Below are positions 1-7,115 of a DNA stretch of 11,338 nt, piece after piece. The position numbers and the translations under genes were made by a program. Source of the stretch: Cylindrotheca closterium. Its lineage: Eukaryota > Bacillariophyta > Bacillariophyceae > Bacillariales > Bacillariaceae. Within the stretch, counting starts at the first letter, position 1, and every line of letters starts with the position of its first letter. Where the stretch lies: assembly GCA_933822405.4 (NCBI GenBank), contig CAKOGP040002016.1, forward strand, positions 1 through 11,338, in the 5' to 3' direction. The notes beneath the pieces are model-generated. The model was not told the origin of the DNA and made no database searches. It was given only the letters and a program-made list of their open reading frames with translations.

Positions 1-1024
1 TCTCCATACTGCAAGGGAGAAGGGTAGCACCCAGCGCCTCTCCCCAATTGACGTAAGCCGGTATGAAGATAGTCTTGGACGGCCTCGACCGAGGCCTCAG
101 CCGAGAAGCCGACGCGAATGCGTGTGCGTAGTTTCTTCTCGCCCAGCGAGAAGGAGTTGATTCCGAGGGCTCCATAAAGGTCCCTGTACCTGCTGAGTCT
201 TGTTTTGCCTTAAGTTTAGAAGAAGTCAACGGTGGAGTGTTGTCGACCATGGCCTCATCATGTGGGTTCGCCCCAGCGGTAGTGACCCGTTCGTCATCCT
301 CGTCTTCCTCCATTGCGTCGTCCACAATGTTCTCCCTGTCGTCAATGTCGTCATCTTCAGTGTCTTCATCCAACAACTCAGGCGCCTTGGGGGCATTCTT
401 TTTCACCGCCACCACTTCAACCTCGTCAAAGTCCTGAATTCCACTACCTTCAAACCAATCATCATCACTTTGTAGAGGTGCAAAGCGATTTGGATTTTGC
501 ACCTGGTCCCCTTCGGAGCTGGTGGATTCGCGTTGAACATCCGTGCCCGGTTCATCAATAGAATACATCGGATCGTATATTTTTTGGATACGAGGCGGAT
601 CCGGTTCCTTCACTGATTCTCGATTTGGAGCATTGTTGATAGACTTGCCACTTCTTGTTTGTTTGATTGCGTCAACAATTGCGGATGGCGGGTCATCGTA
701 ATACTCCACCAGAAACTCATTAATCCAAGGATAATCAAACAACTCGGAGCAAATTAACCAAAAGCCCACCAAGGGATGCTCCAAGCGGAGCCGTGGATTG
801 GACATTTCGCCGGAGAAGAATTGGTTGTCGTCCGGTTTGCCCTCAAACTCATCAATACCGAAAAAGGAAAACGGATTTTGTAAAGAAATCCGCATGGCCA
901 AAATGCGTAAAGACCAGATTTCTTCAGACGGATTCACTTCCATCGTTTCAGTATCAAACAAACAACTGGTCTGCAACCACTGCTTGAAGGCAATGAGCCA
1001 CTCCTTGATGGCTTGCCTTGGCAT
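1..1024 (-). CDS. Hypothetical protein, C-terminus cut by window edge; possible retroelement first ORF
   Basis: An open frame starts at the ATG whose complement lies at 1022-1024. It follows an in-frame stop at 1058-1060 and continues without a stop to base 1, giving 341 codons plus one base. The N-terminal ~115 residues are a mixed, aromatic-rich region with many Trp and Phe (EWLIAFKQWL at 8-17, FWLICSELFDYPWINEFL at 88-105), suggesting a folded domain. Residues ~120-180 are polar. NRFAPL at 179-184 opens an acidic stretch with Asp/Glu runs at 219-245. Residues 293-317 are Arg-rich (RWARRNYA), followed by TIFIPAYVNWGEA. I do not recognise a domain. The pattern of folded head, acidic linker with an RFAPL-like motif and basic tail resembles the gag-like first ORFs of algal retroelements, but that is inference. 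The acidic stretch explains the Ser-rich antisense frame at 237-437. The bases just before the ATG (ctgtttag) could be a 3' splice site, so an upstream exon cannot be excluded. Confidence 0.55.
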   Translation of the reverse strand, partial: MPRQAIKEWLIAFKQWLQTSCLFDTETMEVNPSEEIWSLRILAMRISLQNPFSFFGIDEFEGKPDDNQFFSGEMSNPRLRLEHPLVGFWLICSELFDYPWINEFLVEYYDDPPSAIVDAIKQTRSGKSINNAPNRESVKEPDPPRIQKIYDPMYSIDEPGTDVQRESTSSEGDQVQNPNRFAPLQSDDDWFEGSGIQDFDEVEVVAVKKNAPKAPELLDEDTEDDDIDDRENIVDDAMEEDEDDERVTTAGANPHDEAMVDNTPPLTSSKLKAKQDSAGTGTFMEPSESTPSRWARRNYAHAFASASRLRPRSRPSKTIFIPAYVNWGEALGATLLPCSME

Positions 1025-1147
1025 ATAACTAAACAGTACAAGACGACATTGTACCAACTACACATATGGCGTACCTTGTTGCCATTACATCATATGAACA
1101 AAGTTTTTCACCTACAAAGGTTTTCTTTGCCTCATATTGATGGACCC

Positions 1148-1378
1148 AAGGCTACTGAGACTGTTGCCAACAGCTCACCAAGACCTAATACAAAAGCAGA
1201 CAACCAACATGTTGTACTGTTGTTACACCGTGTAAGAGAGGCTATTGCATCCAATATGCTCCCCTTTCTACACACAGAAGAGGCTAAACACCAGGCCAAT
1301 ATCCTTAGCAAACGATATCAACAAAGTGGCCGCAGCTACATATACTACTTTTCTGAGTAGATGACACAGCTGAGGAGA
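1148..1378 (+). pseudogene. Ty1/copia pol relic: end of the RNase H region, frameshifted
   Basis: This is the C-terminal end of a copia polyprotein. In the frame running to the stop at 1358-1360 it reads TVANSSPRPNT, then LHRVREAIASNMLPFLH, then HQANILSKRYQQ. Known copia proteins of algae carry a matching series: a NSS/T segment, a HRVREAIA helix and a NPADILSKHWGYQQ motif. After RYQQ the match moves to another frame from 1327, WPQLHILLF, then a stop at 1354-1356, then VDDTAEE. This mirrors the family ending VWPQLxPLLFWxGDTAE. One frameshift and one nonsense change are therefore visible, and the copy is dead. No RT or integrase lies upstream on this strand, so only the last ~75 codons survive. 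Any plus-strand ORF called here from 1013 is this relic plus unrelated sequence. Confidence 0.7.
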
Positions 1379-1411
1379 ATTAGGTCCTCACTCACTCACC
1401 CATTTGGGGAG

Positions 1412-1660
1412 TGACAGAATTGTATCAAGAACGGGTTTTATGACTCGGACCAATACGATTTGTACGTTAGCAGTCTTACGGGTCTTATAGTAATTAATAG
1501 TAAAATAGATATGATGACATGTTGTCGGATGAGAACAGTTGGAACTTTGCGCACCAAGCGCATCAACTGTTTGTCAATTCCCGATCGACTCATCGTGTCG
1601 TGTTTTGTTTACCTTGAATTGATATCTTATCTTCTAGTGTAATCTTGAGCGTTCACCCAA
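1412..1660 (+). repeat. Candidate 3' LTR of the copia relic, right border uncertain
   Basis: Thirty bases after the copia coding match ends there is a short purine run, GGGGAG (1406-1411), directly followed by TGACAGAATTG. A polypurine tract followed by TG is the expected start of a 3' LTR. No second LTR copy is present, so the right end cannot be fixed. A terminus ending in CA near 1660 is only one option. The small plus ORFs at 1460-1642 and 1645-1860 fall in or just after this stretch, and I see no protein similarity in them. Between 1660 and 1975 I see no gene. A short inverted repeat, AGCTGG/CCAGCT with a 7-base loop, lies at 1902-1920. Confidence 0.22.
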
Positions 1661-1974
1661 GAATAGAAATGTTTCGTTCTGAGTCATTTCTTTCTCAGCG
1701 TCGCAAACGAATTTATGGGAGTCAGGAGCCAAGAGAACAAGCAGTTGCTCCTGTTTCAGGGGAAATACGTGTTGGGAATTCACGTGCGCGTGTAAGAACT
1801 AATGAAGTACTGTTGGGACTAACAAAGTACTTGTGGAAAATCCAGGTTTATATGGATTGAAAGTGGTCTTCAGGCGTGACAAATAGATAGGATATACCGG
1901 TAGCTGGGTCAGAACCAGCTTGTCACATTTTTGAGGACCAGACTGGCTGTTTTAAGCCAACAATATAAGTTGCA

Positions 1975-2205
1975 ATTGGTCTGAGGATGCTTGCAGGTGG
2001 ATCATATCTGGACTTGGTACCGCTATTCAGGGTCTCTTCCTCCCAACTCTATGATGTTTTTGATACTTTTTTGGTTTGGATTTTGGCCACCTTCAAGTTT
2101 CCGTTGCCACAATATTTTGCAGAGAACAATTGGACAGCCATTGAGCGCCTTGCTTTTCCTTTTGCATCCTGTAGAGCTTCTGCAATCTCTTTTGGCGGAG
2201 GGTAG
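1975..2205 (+). pseudogene. PIF/Harbinger-like transposase fragment
   Basis: The frame reads IGLRMLAGGSYLDLVPLF, then VSSSQLYDVFDTFLVWIL, then a stretch ending AENNWTAIERLAFPFA. In HARBI1-type transposases a LR(Y/W)LAGGSYLDI motif followed by a GVS..xFY helix forms the helix-turn-helix-like region before the DDE domain. The frame stops at 2203-2205, just where that family continues with a GxxGALDG segment carrying the first catalytic Asp. I see no DDE residues downstream in any frame, so this is a broken N-terminal fragment. No start codon, terminal inverted repeats or target duplication could be assigned. The Harbinger call is from motif memory only and a distant retroelement origin is possible. 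Confidence 0.45.
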
Positions 2206-2298
2206 ATATCCTCACGTGTTTCCCATTGTGTCAGTTCAATGGTAGACAGATCAGGTTGATTTGAAATATGACGACCAGAGGATGATTATTGATGATTG

Positions 2299-2610
2299 AT
2301 GTTCCCAGATTCGAATGCACAAAAAATTCCAAATGGCGCAAAAACTATTGAAATCGGAGTATTTTACTTAAGGGATTTGTTTAATACAATGAAAAATCAA
2401 TGGTCACGTATAAAATCCGTTGAAAACAGACGTTGTACATCTATTCAAATACACGGAAAATACGCAAAATTCGTCCATTTGGAATGGGCCTCAGCCAGTG
2501 ATATTATCGTAGAAAGAACCGACATGGCAGGTTCCGCAATTGTGCGTAATATTCTGCATGAAACAAGCGAGGATTGCCCAGGCAATCCTCAATGCATGCT
2601 TTTTACTTGA
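2299..2610 (+). CDS. Small ORF of doubtful reality, 103 codons
   Basis: The first ATG is at 2299; a TTG at 2296 is in frame but is not a likely eukaryotic start. The product would be a soluble protein with a C-rich end (EDCPGNPQCMLF). I recognise no domain and see no signal peptide or membrane segment. The last 15 codons overlap a perfect 10-bp inverted repeat, which argues that at least this end is shaped by repeat structure rather than by protein selection. It sits between a transposase fragment and the 3' side of a gypsy element. It may be a chance ORF, a terminal piece of another mobile element, or an exon. Confidence 0.18.
   Translation: MFPDSNAQKIPNGAKTIEIGVFYLRDLFNTMKNQWSRIKSVENRRCTSIQIHGKYAKFVHLEWASASDIIVERTDMAGSAIVRNILHETSEDCPGNPQCMLFT
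2569..2590. repeat. Perfect 10-bp inverted repeat (hairpin)
   Basis: GAGGATTGCC at 2569-2578 is followed by CA and then its exact reverse complement, GGCAATCCTC, at 2581-2590. The arms are 60% GC in an AT-rich setting. The palindrome ATGCAT starts two bases after it, at 2592. It could be a mobile-element terminus or an RNA hairpin. Nothing else fixes its role. Confidence 0.7.
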
Positions 2611-2716
2611 ATTGATATTGATCAACTTGTAGGAACTAGTCAACTATAGGCTTATAGTCTATTTTCATTTATTTCTGTCAGATTAACAGTCGCAGTTACG
2701 CCTACAGCTAACTGTC

Positions 2717-2739
2717 GCGATTTCCCCATCAGAAATCGC
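2717..2739. repeat. 8-bp inverted repeat with 7-base loop
   Basis: GCGATTTC at 2717-2724 and GAAATCGC at 2732-2739 are exact reverse complements, separated by CCCATCA. It lies in the non-coding stretch on the 3' side of the gypsy element. A related CAGTCGCAGTTA segment lies just left of it, near 2690-2700. Function unknown. Confidence 0.5.
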
Positions 2740-2869
2740 CCAATTTGTCTCCCATCATGACTTAACCTAGATCAAAGGGATTTGATATCAGTTGATAATG
2801 AAATTGTGAGCATTACAATAGTGGTTTTAGGTGTGCTATCTAGTCTTGGTTTGGCCAAGCTTTGGTCTA

Positions 2870-2958
2870 AAATATTCAGTAACGTGCTGAAATATTCAGT
2901 AACGATCAAAGTACTTAGGAGGGCCAATAATAGTTAGGCCTGGAATATTGAGTAACCG
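2870..2958. repeat. AATATTCAGTAACG motif repeated three times
   Basis: AAATATTCAGTAACG occurs at 2870-2884 and again at 2890-2904, a 20-base period. A degenerate copy, GAATATTGAGTAACCG, occurs at about 2943-2958. They lie 130-215 bases downstream of the gypsy stop codon in the element's own direction, where the 3' LTR would be expected. They may be LTR regulatory repeats or a replication slippage product. Confidence 0.5.
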
Positions 2959-3084
2959 ATAGGAGTATAACAAAAGCGTCTGTTAAAAAGAGCGTAAGAT
3001 GTAACATCTTCTGGAAGTACATTGGAAGTCTGGCCGGATGACCAACGGTCTGTAGAGAGTACGTCATTCGCTTCCATGGCGGAA

Positions 3085-5277
3085 TCAAGCGTTGATGGGG
3101 GTGTAGTAAGGAACGCATCGTCGGAGACTTACGCGTTGTGCATAGAAGCCACGTCGGAGTTTGATTGTGCCATTGTCGTAGACACAGAGTACTTGATATG
3201 GACCTGTTCGTTTGGGCAGGAGTTTTTGTTGCAATTTGCCGCGATCAAGGAGGACCAAATCACCCACGCGGTATATATGTGGCTGGCGTTTGGAGTTTTC
3301 TTGCGCGTTATTCTTATTTGCGGCTTGTTGACGTTTGCTTTTAATATCGCGCCATTTCGTTTTAAATGAGAGGTCGAAAAGCATATCACGACCGAAGACT
3401 ATCGCTTCCATGACAGTATGGATAGTGGAGCGAATAGCCCAAGCGCAGCTGCTTAAGATTTGGGTCCAAGGATCATTATAATCGAAGTCAAATTCCTCTA
3501 ATTCGTTTGTACGGAGCATGTTTCCGAGCGTTTGGTGGATCCGTTCCACATAATTAGCTTGAGGGTTCTTGACTGTTGTAGGGACCGGTTTGATTCCATA
3601 ACTTTTTAGTAGTTCTTGGAATTCTTCGCCAAGGAATTCTTTACCATTGTCGAAAATGCATTCTTGAGGTCTTGGATATCGTGAGAACCATACGCGGTCG
3701 AGCATCGTTGATGTAGTAAGTGACTTTTTGTCATCAATTTCTACAATTTCGAACCATCCAGTCGCTGGATCACAAATCGTCATGGCGTGTAGTTTGATAT
3801 CTTTTCCGTCTTTTGTAGATACGGTGTAAGGACCGATAAGATCGACACAAATGGTGTTCCAAGGCTTATAGGTAAATTCTTTTACTGGCAGTTTGCCGTA
3901 TTTAAGTTTTGGATTTTTACATAGTTGGCATTTGCGGCAATGCTTCACGTGAGTCTCGACGTCGTGTCGTAGACCTGGCCAAGTTAGGTGTTGGCGAATG
4001 GTTCGCTCAGTTCGTGTTACGCCAGGGTGCTGTAACATGTCATGATACCACTGTAGAACATGCTGTCGTAGTGGCTTAGGAACATAAATCTTTTTGTGGA
4101 ATAAGATTATTTCGGTGCCATGCACCTCTTTGGAAAAGTATTCTGGATGGTTTTGTAAATGTCGCATTAGAGTTTTATCTTTCTTTTGATACTCTGCGAT
4201 TAGACCGGTGTCGAGGGGGAATTGATATTTCTCCGCCTTATAACCTTCCAGCGAGTCCATGTCGAACCTTTCAGCTAGTTGGACTTCGTCAAATTTGTCA
4301 TATTTTGTCATGAAGTCTGCGTCCATACGACTTAAGCAATCGGCGACCGCATTGGCAGATCCATCGATATGTCTTATGTCTGGCCCAAATTCTTCAATGA
4401 TCCATCTCCATCGTTGGATTCTTGGGGATTGAGAAATGGTTTTCGGGTCTGTATGATTTTTGTGGTCGGTATATACAATAATTTCGCAACCAAGCAAGAT
4501 GTTGCGGTATTTGCGTAATGTTTCAACGATTGACAACATTTCGCGTTCTCCTGTTGTGTAGTTTCTTTGCGCAGGATTTAATTTTCTGCTATAGAAAGCA
4601 ATAGGTTTTCCTTCTTGGGAAATCACTCCACCAAGCTGGAAGTCGCGAGCATCAGTGTGTATTGTGAAAGGTTTGGAGAAATCAGGGAATGCAAGCATAG
4701 TGTCTTTTGCAATCACTCGTTTCACATGTTTGAACGCTTCTGTGTGTTCTTGTTTCCATATTAATGGACGTCCTTTTTTGCTTGATTTGATTAGTTCAGT
4801 AAATGGAGCTAACATGTGTGAGCGCTTTTCCCACATATCACGGTAATAATTGAGCATGCCAAGGAATGAGCGTAATTGTTTCAAAGTTTTTGGGGGTTTC
4901 AACCGCTGAATCGCTTCCACTTTTGAAGCAATAGGGCGAATGCCTTGGCGTGAGACCAAGTAGCCTAAGTATTTGAATTGTTGAGTTGCAAACTCAGATT
5001 TGGGTAAATTAACCTTAAGGCCGGCTTTGTGGAGCCGTTGGAGACATAGTTCTAGCCGTTGAAGGTGGTCTTTGAAGTCACCTTTGGTGACACAGAGGAC
5101 GTTGTCTAAGTACGTTAAGACGTCGCCAAGGCCTTTCATGAGGCGATTCATAGCTTCTTGAAAAATGTAAGCTGAGGGCATTGCGCCCATGGGCAGTTTT
5201 TGGTAACTATATTTGCCCCAGGGTAAGATGATAGTACAGAGCTTAGATGACTTGGGAGTAATACGGACGTTCCAATA
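3085..5277 (-). CDS. pol: Ty3/gypsy pol fragment: RT (C-terminal part), RNase H, integrase; RT site mutated
   Basis: The enzymes would copy element RNA into DNA, degrade the RNA and insert the product. The open frame extends about 30 codons beyond the first ATG (5188-5190), and those codons already match RT (RITPKSSK, TIILPWGKYSYQKLP), so the ATG is internal. Counting from that ATG: RT active site YLDN at 27-30, where the family has YLDD. RNase H at ~175-288 has HTDAR (Asp180), GEREML, YTDHK (Asp242) and AVADCLSR. The integrase HHCC finger has His383, His388, Cys418 and Cys421. The catalytic core has Asp450 (VDLIGPY), Asp514 (FDNGKEF) and Glu549 (NPQANYVER). A GPY/F module lies at 663-665. 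Spacing Asp514 to Glu549 is 34 residues rather than the usual 35, and the segment STIHTVMEAIVFGRDM is shorter than the family form, suggesting small in-frame deletions. There are no stops or frameshifts over about 730 codons. Loss of the second RT Asp predicts no polymerase activity. Confidence 0.88.
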   Translation of the reverse strand, partial: YWNVRITPKSSKLCTIILPWGKYSYQKLPMGAMPSAYIFQEAMNRLMKGLGDVLTYLDNVLCVTKGDFKDHLQRLELCLQRLHKAGLKVNLPKSEFATQQFKYLGYLVSRQGIRPIASKVEAIQRLKPPKTLKQLRSFLGMLNYYRDMWEKRSHMLAPFTELIKSSKKGRPLIWKQEHTEAFKHVKRVIAKDTMLAFPDFSKPFTIHTDARDFQLGGVISQEGKPIAFYSRKLNPAQRNYTTGEREMLSIVETLRKYRNILLGCEIIVYTDHKNHTDPKTISQSPRIQRWRWIIEEFGPDIRHIDGSANAVADCLSRMDADFMTKYDKFDEVQLAERFDMDSLEGYKAEKYQFPLDTGLIAEYQKKDKTLMRHLQNHPEYFSKEVHGTEIILFHKKIYVPKPLRQHVLQWYHDMLQHPGVTRTERTIRQHLTWPGLRHDVETHVKHCRKCQLCKNPKLKYGKLPVKEFTYKPWNTICVDLIGPYTVSTKDGKDIKLHAMTICDPATGWFEIVEIDDKKSLTTSTMLDRVWFSRYPRPQECIFDNGKEFLGEEFQELLKSYGIKPVPTTVKNPQANYVERIHQTLGNMLRTNELEEFDFDYNDPWTQILSSCAWAIRSTIHTVMEAIVFGRDMLFDLSFKTKWRDIKSKRQQAANKNNAQENSKRQPHIYRVGDLVLLDRGKLQQKLLPKRTGPYQVLCVYDNGTIKLRRGFYAQRVSLRRCVPYYTPINA

Positions 5278-5413
5278 TAGAAAAATAAAACACGAAAAAC
5301 GAAAAGCACCAAACCGATCGGAACTTGCAAACGGTCTTCGTAGTCTAAGTACCAGAGTCTACATAGAACTTGCTGAAGTTTTTATCAATTCAACGGCATT
5401 TCACTGTTTTACA

Positions 5414-6001
5414 ATGGGGAAGTCTACATCACTGAAGGTTGTCTCAACGACTGCCAACAAGGCGGGCGGGTCCACACCCAAATCGGTTTCTGTCGCCAAA
5501 AAGAGCGGAAAGAAAAGATTGGAAAATGCATCTGCAGTTGATTTACGTCAACCTAAGGACAGGGATCCTACTGTCAACAATGATTTGGAGATTCGAGAGC
5601 TGATCGCATCTCTCCCACCACTGATTGACTTTGGGTTATCTACTCACGAATTGATTGCTATCGGGTACGACTATAATTCAACTAAGATTTTGTTTGGTAA
5701 CTCCATTTACAATCAATGGATGGAAGAACATAATGATCGGTGGACCCAAGCGCTCCCAAGGTTTGACAGCCCGTTTAAGGACCTCTACGCTAATTATTCA
5801 GTTGAAGTAAGGGTGAACATGCTATTCGCTCAATATGCGAACGATTGGCGACGGGTGTTGAAATTCCTAATTTCGCTTTTTGACGATGACGCCTTGGGAA
5901 ACTCCCCTTTGGATCGACTCCCTCAATCAAGTCAAGGGCCCTTTGTCGTAATGCCTCAGCTGCAAGCAGCCGTACTGCGATGTTTCCAAATCGCATTTTG
6001 A
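5414..6001 (+). CDS. Orphan hypothetical protein, 195 residues
   Basis: I choose the ATG at 5414 because its context (acaATGG, A at -3 and G at +4) is good. The frame upstream, from an ATG at 5228, is antisense to conserved gypsy RT sequence and is probably open by chance. Residues 1-50 are basic, Lys/Ser/Thr-rich and low in complexity (SVAKKSGKKR at 25-34), like a disordered or nuclear-targeting tail. Residues 55-195 look folded: ELIASLPPLIDFGLSTHELI (62-81), FGNSIYNQWMEEHNDRW, then helical DLYANYSVEVRVNMLFAQYA and WRRVLKFLISLFDDD (145-159). I recognise no family, signal peptide or membrane segment. It is uninterrupted while neighbouring elements are decayed. It could be a host gene, one exon of a host gene, or a gag-like ORF of an unknown element. 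A 9-base A run (6018-6026) follows the stop. Confidence 0.5.
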   Translation: MGKSTSLKVVSTTANKAGGSTPKSVSVAKKSGKKRLENASAVDLRQPKDRDPTVNNDLEIRELIASLPPLIDFGLSTHELIAIGYDYNSTKILFGNSIYNQWMEEHNDRWTQALPRFDSPFKDLYANYSVEVRVNMLFAQYANDWRRVLKFLISLFDDDALGNSPLDRLPQSSQGPFVVMPQLQAAVLRCFQIAF

Positions 6002-6368
6002 TTGTATTGTGACTTTAAAAAAAAAGAATTGGCATCAAATTTTCTGCGTGATGGAGGTGATCCCAACGGATGATTTTCATTCGTGGATCGCTTGAAGCTG
6101 CCCTTCCCCCATTGGAGAACGTCATCCCCCTGACATTTTCTGAGTACGTTTGAGTAAAAACTCACACGTTTGAGTTATAACTCACACGTTTGATAACTCA
6201 AACGTGTGAGTTATAACTCACGGCGTTGAATTGTTACTCAAACGTGTGAGTTATACTCAGGATTCCGTTGTGAACCTCCAGACCCGACTATAGGTTGTGA
6301 AACACGCGCTAATCAGTGATGACGCGGTAAAACTGAAAACTGTTTTCAGATGGGGATATCCTGGAAAT
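6002..6368. other. Intergenic stretch without a gene
   Basis: No reading frame here has coding character. It contains the 121-bp palindromic island at 6140-6260 (listed separately) and a small exact inverted repeat, CTGAAAA/TTTTCAG with a 3-base loop, at 6333-6349. It ends where the foldback-like element begins. Confidence 0.6.
6140..6260. repeat. Palindromic island built from CTCACACGTTTGA
   Basis: The 13-mer CTCACACGTTTGA occurs forward at 6161-6173 and 6181-6193, and reversed (TCAAACGTGTGAG) at 6198-6210 and 6238-6250. A perfect 23-bp inverted repeat is formed by 6171-6193 and 6198-6220 around a 4-base loop (TAAC). The outer ends also mirror each other: CTGAGT at 6140-6145 and ACTCAG at 6255-6260. 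Most of the gaps are made of GAGTTATAACTC-like filler. Such a structure could extrude as a cruciform, be a minimal foldback or MITE-like element, or present clustered ACGT-core sites to a dimeric DNA-binding protein. It lies about 140 bases downstream of the 5414-6001 ORF. No target duplication is obvious. Confidence 0.75.
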
Positions 6369-6380
6369 CCCGGGAAAAAA

Positions 6381-6457
6381 AGGGAACTTTTAGGGAACTT
6401 TTAGGGAACTTTTAGGGAACTTTCAGGGAACTTTTAGGGAACTTTCAGGGAACTTTT
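6381..6457 (+). repeat. Left array: 7 tandem copies of AGGGAACTTTT
   Basis: Seven 11-bp units fill exactly 77 bases. Two units end in C instead of T (AGGGAACTTTC); the others are identical. Low divergence suggests recent expansion or homogenisation. The array is the inner part of the left inverted end of the foldback-like element. Confidence 0.85.
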
Positions 6458-7115
6458 GGGAGATTAATTGAGACTCCCCAAATGCTATCCCTGGTTTCCC
6501 AATCGCAAAGAAACTGTTACTTTTCAAATTGTGAATTATTATTATGCCATTGGCATCGGTTTTGGACAATCCAATGCTATCAACAAGGGCACTCTTCACT
6601 GTCGATAGCCTACAATGAATACTGGAGCGACTGACAATGCTGGACAATAGTAGTTGAAGGATTGGAGAACCAGCAATGCGAAAAATGAGCCCAAGAAACC
6701 TATCAAGGACAGTGCTGGAGAGACATCACCGAAAGCATGGACCCAAACCATGTCTACTCGCAGATGGGCAATGGCGTACATTTGGCCAAAAAGTCTTGTT
6801 TAGAACAAGGTCTTTGTCTTTGTTCACTGGATGGTCACATCTATTATTCAAGAAACCGACAACCCCAAAGTTCTCAAGTTCAAGATTTGGGCTAGACTTC
6901 GGCGGTAGGTGAACCTCAACGAGAGATTGAAATGTTTTGACACTATTGGAACTTGTTTTTGTTATACTATGGACAAGCATGAAACCGTTTACACTGACTT
7001 TCTCGTTTTGATTCAATACAAAATTGAGAATGGCCGTCCTTTGAATAGCGTCATCTACTATAGTGCAATTCTCTTTTATTTGTATGGTTTGTCTTTTGAG
7101 GGAATATTGTTTCGC

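Larger units (their letters stand above)
2611..5277 (-). mobile_element. Ty3/gypsy retrotransposon, 5'-truncated
   Basis: The element reads right to left. What survives is the second half of the reverse transcriptase, the RNase H and the integrase (3085-5277), plus downstream non-coding sequence. The protease, gag, 5' LTR and primer binding site that should lie right of 5277 are absent. There the sequence instead carries an unrelated plus-strand ORF from 5414. In known Ty3/gypsy elements a polypurine tract and 3' LTR follow integrase, which would place them in 2611-3084. I find no clear purine tract, and with no second LTR the left border cannot be set, so 2611 is a nominal limit. This 474-base stretch holds no gene but does hold a repeated AATATTCAGTAACG motif and an 8-bp hairpin (both listed separately). 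Confidence 0.6.

Noticed and set aside
237..437. Ser-rich plus-strand ORF of 66 codons
   Set aside because: It is the antisense of the Asp/Glu-rich part of the minus-strand frame at 1-1024; Ser runs come from reading GAC/GAA codons backwards.
1460..1860. Two small plus-strand ORFs
   Set aside because: No recognisable domain; they lie in or next to the probable copia LTR, and both begin at poorly supported starts.
2569..2605. Rho-independent terminator (hairpin followed by T-rich sequence)
   Set aside because: The T run is short and 13 bases away, and everything else indicates a eukaryotic genome.
3022..3369. Plus-strand ORF of 115 codons with a hydrophobic end
   Set aside because: Most of it is antisense to the C-terminus of the gypsy integrase, including the GPY/F module.
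5213..5413. Upstream extension of the 5414-6001 ORF
   Set aside because: The frame is open back to a TTG at 5213, but the 5213-5277 part is antisense to conserved RT codons, so coding there is unlikely; the ATG at 5414 is preferred.
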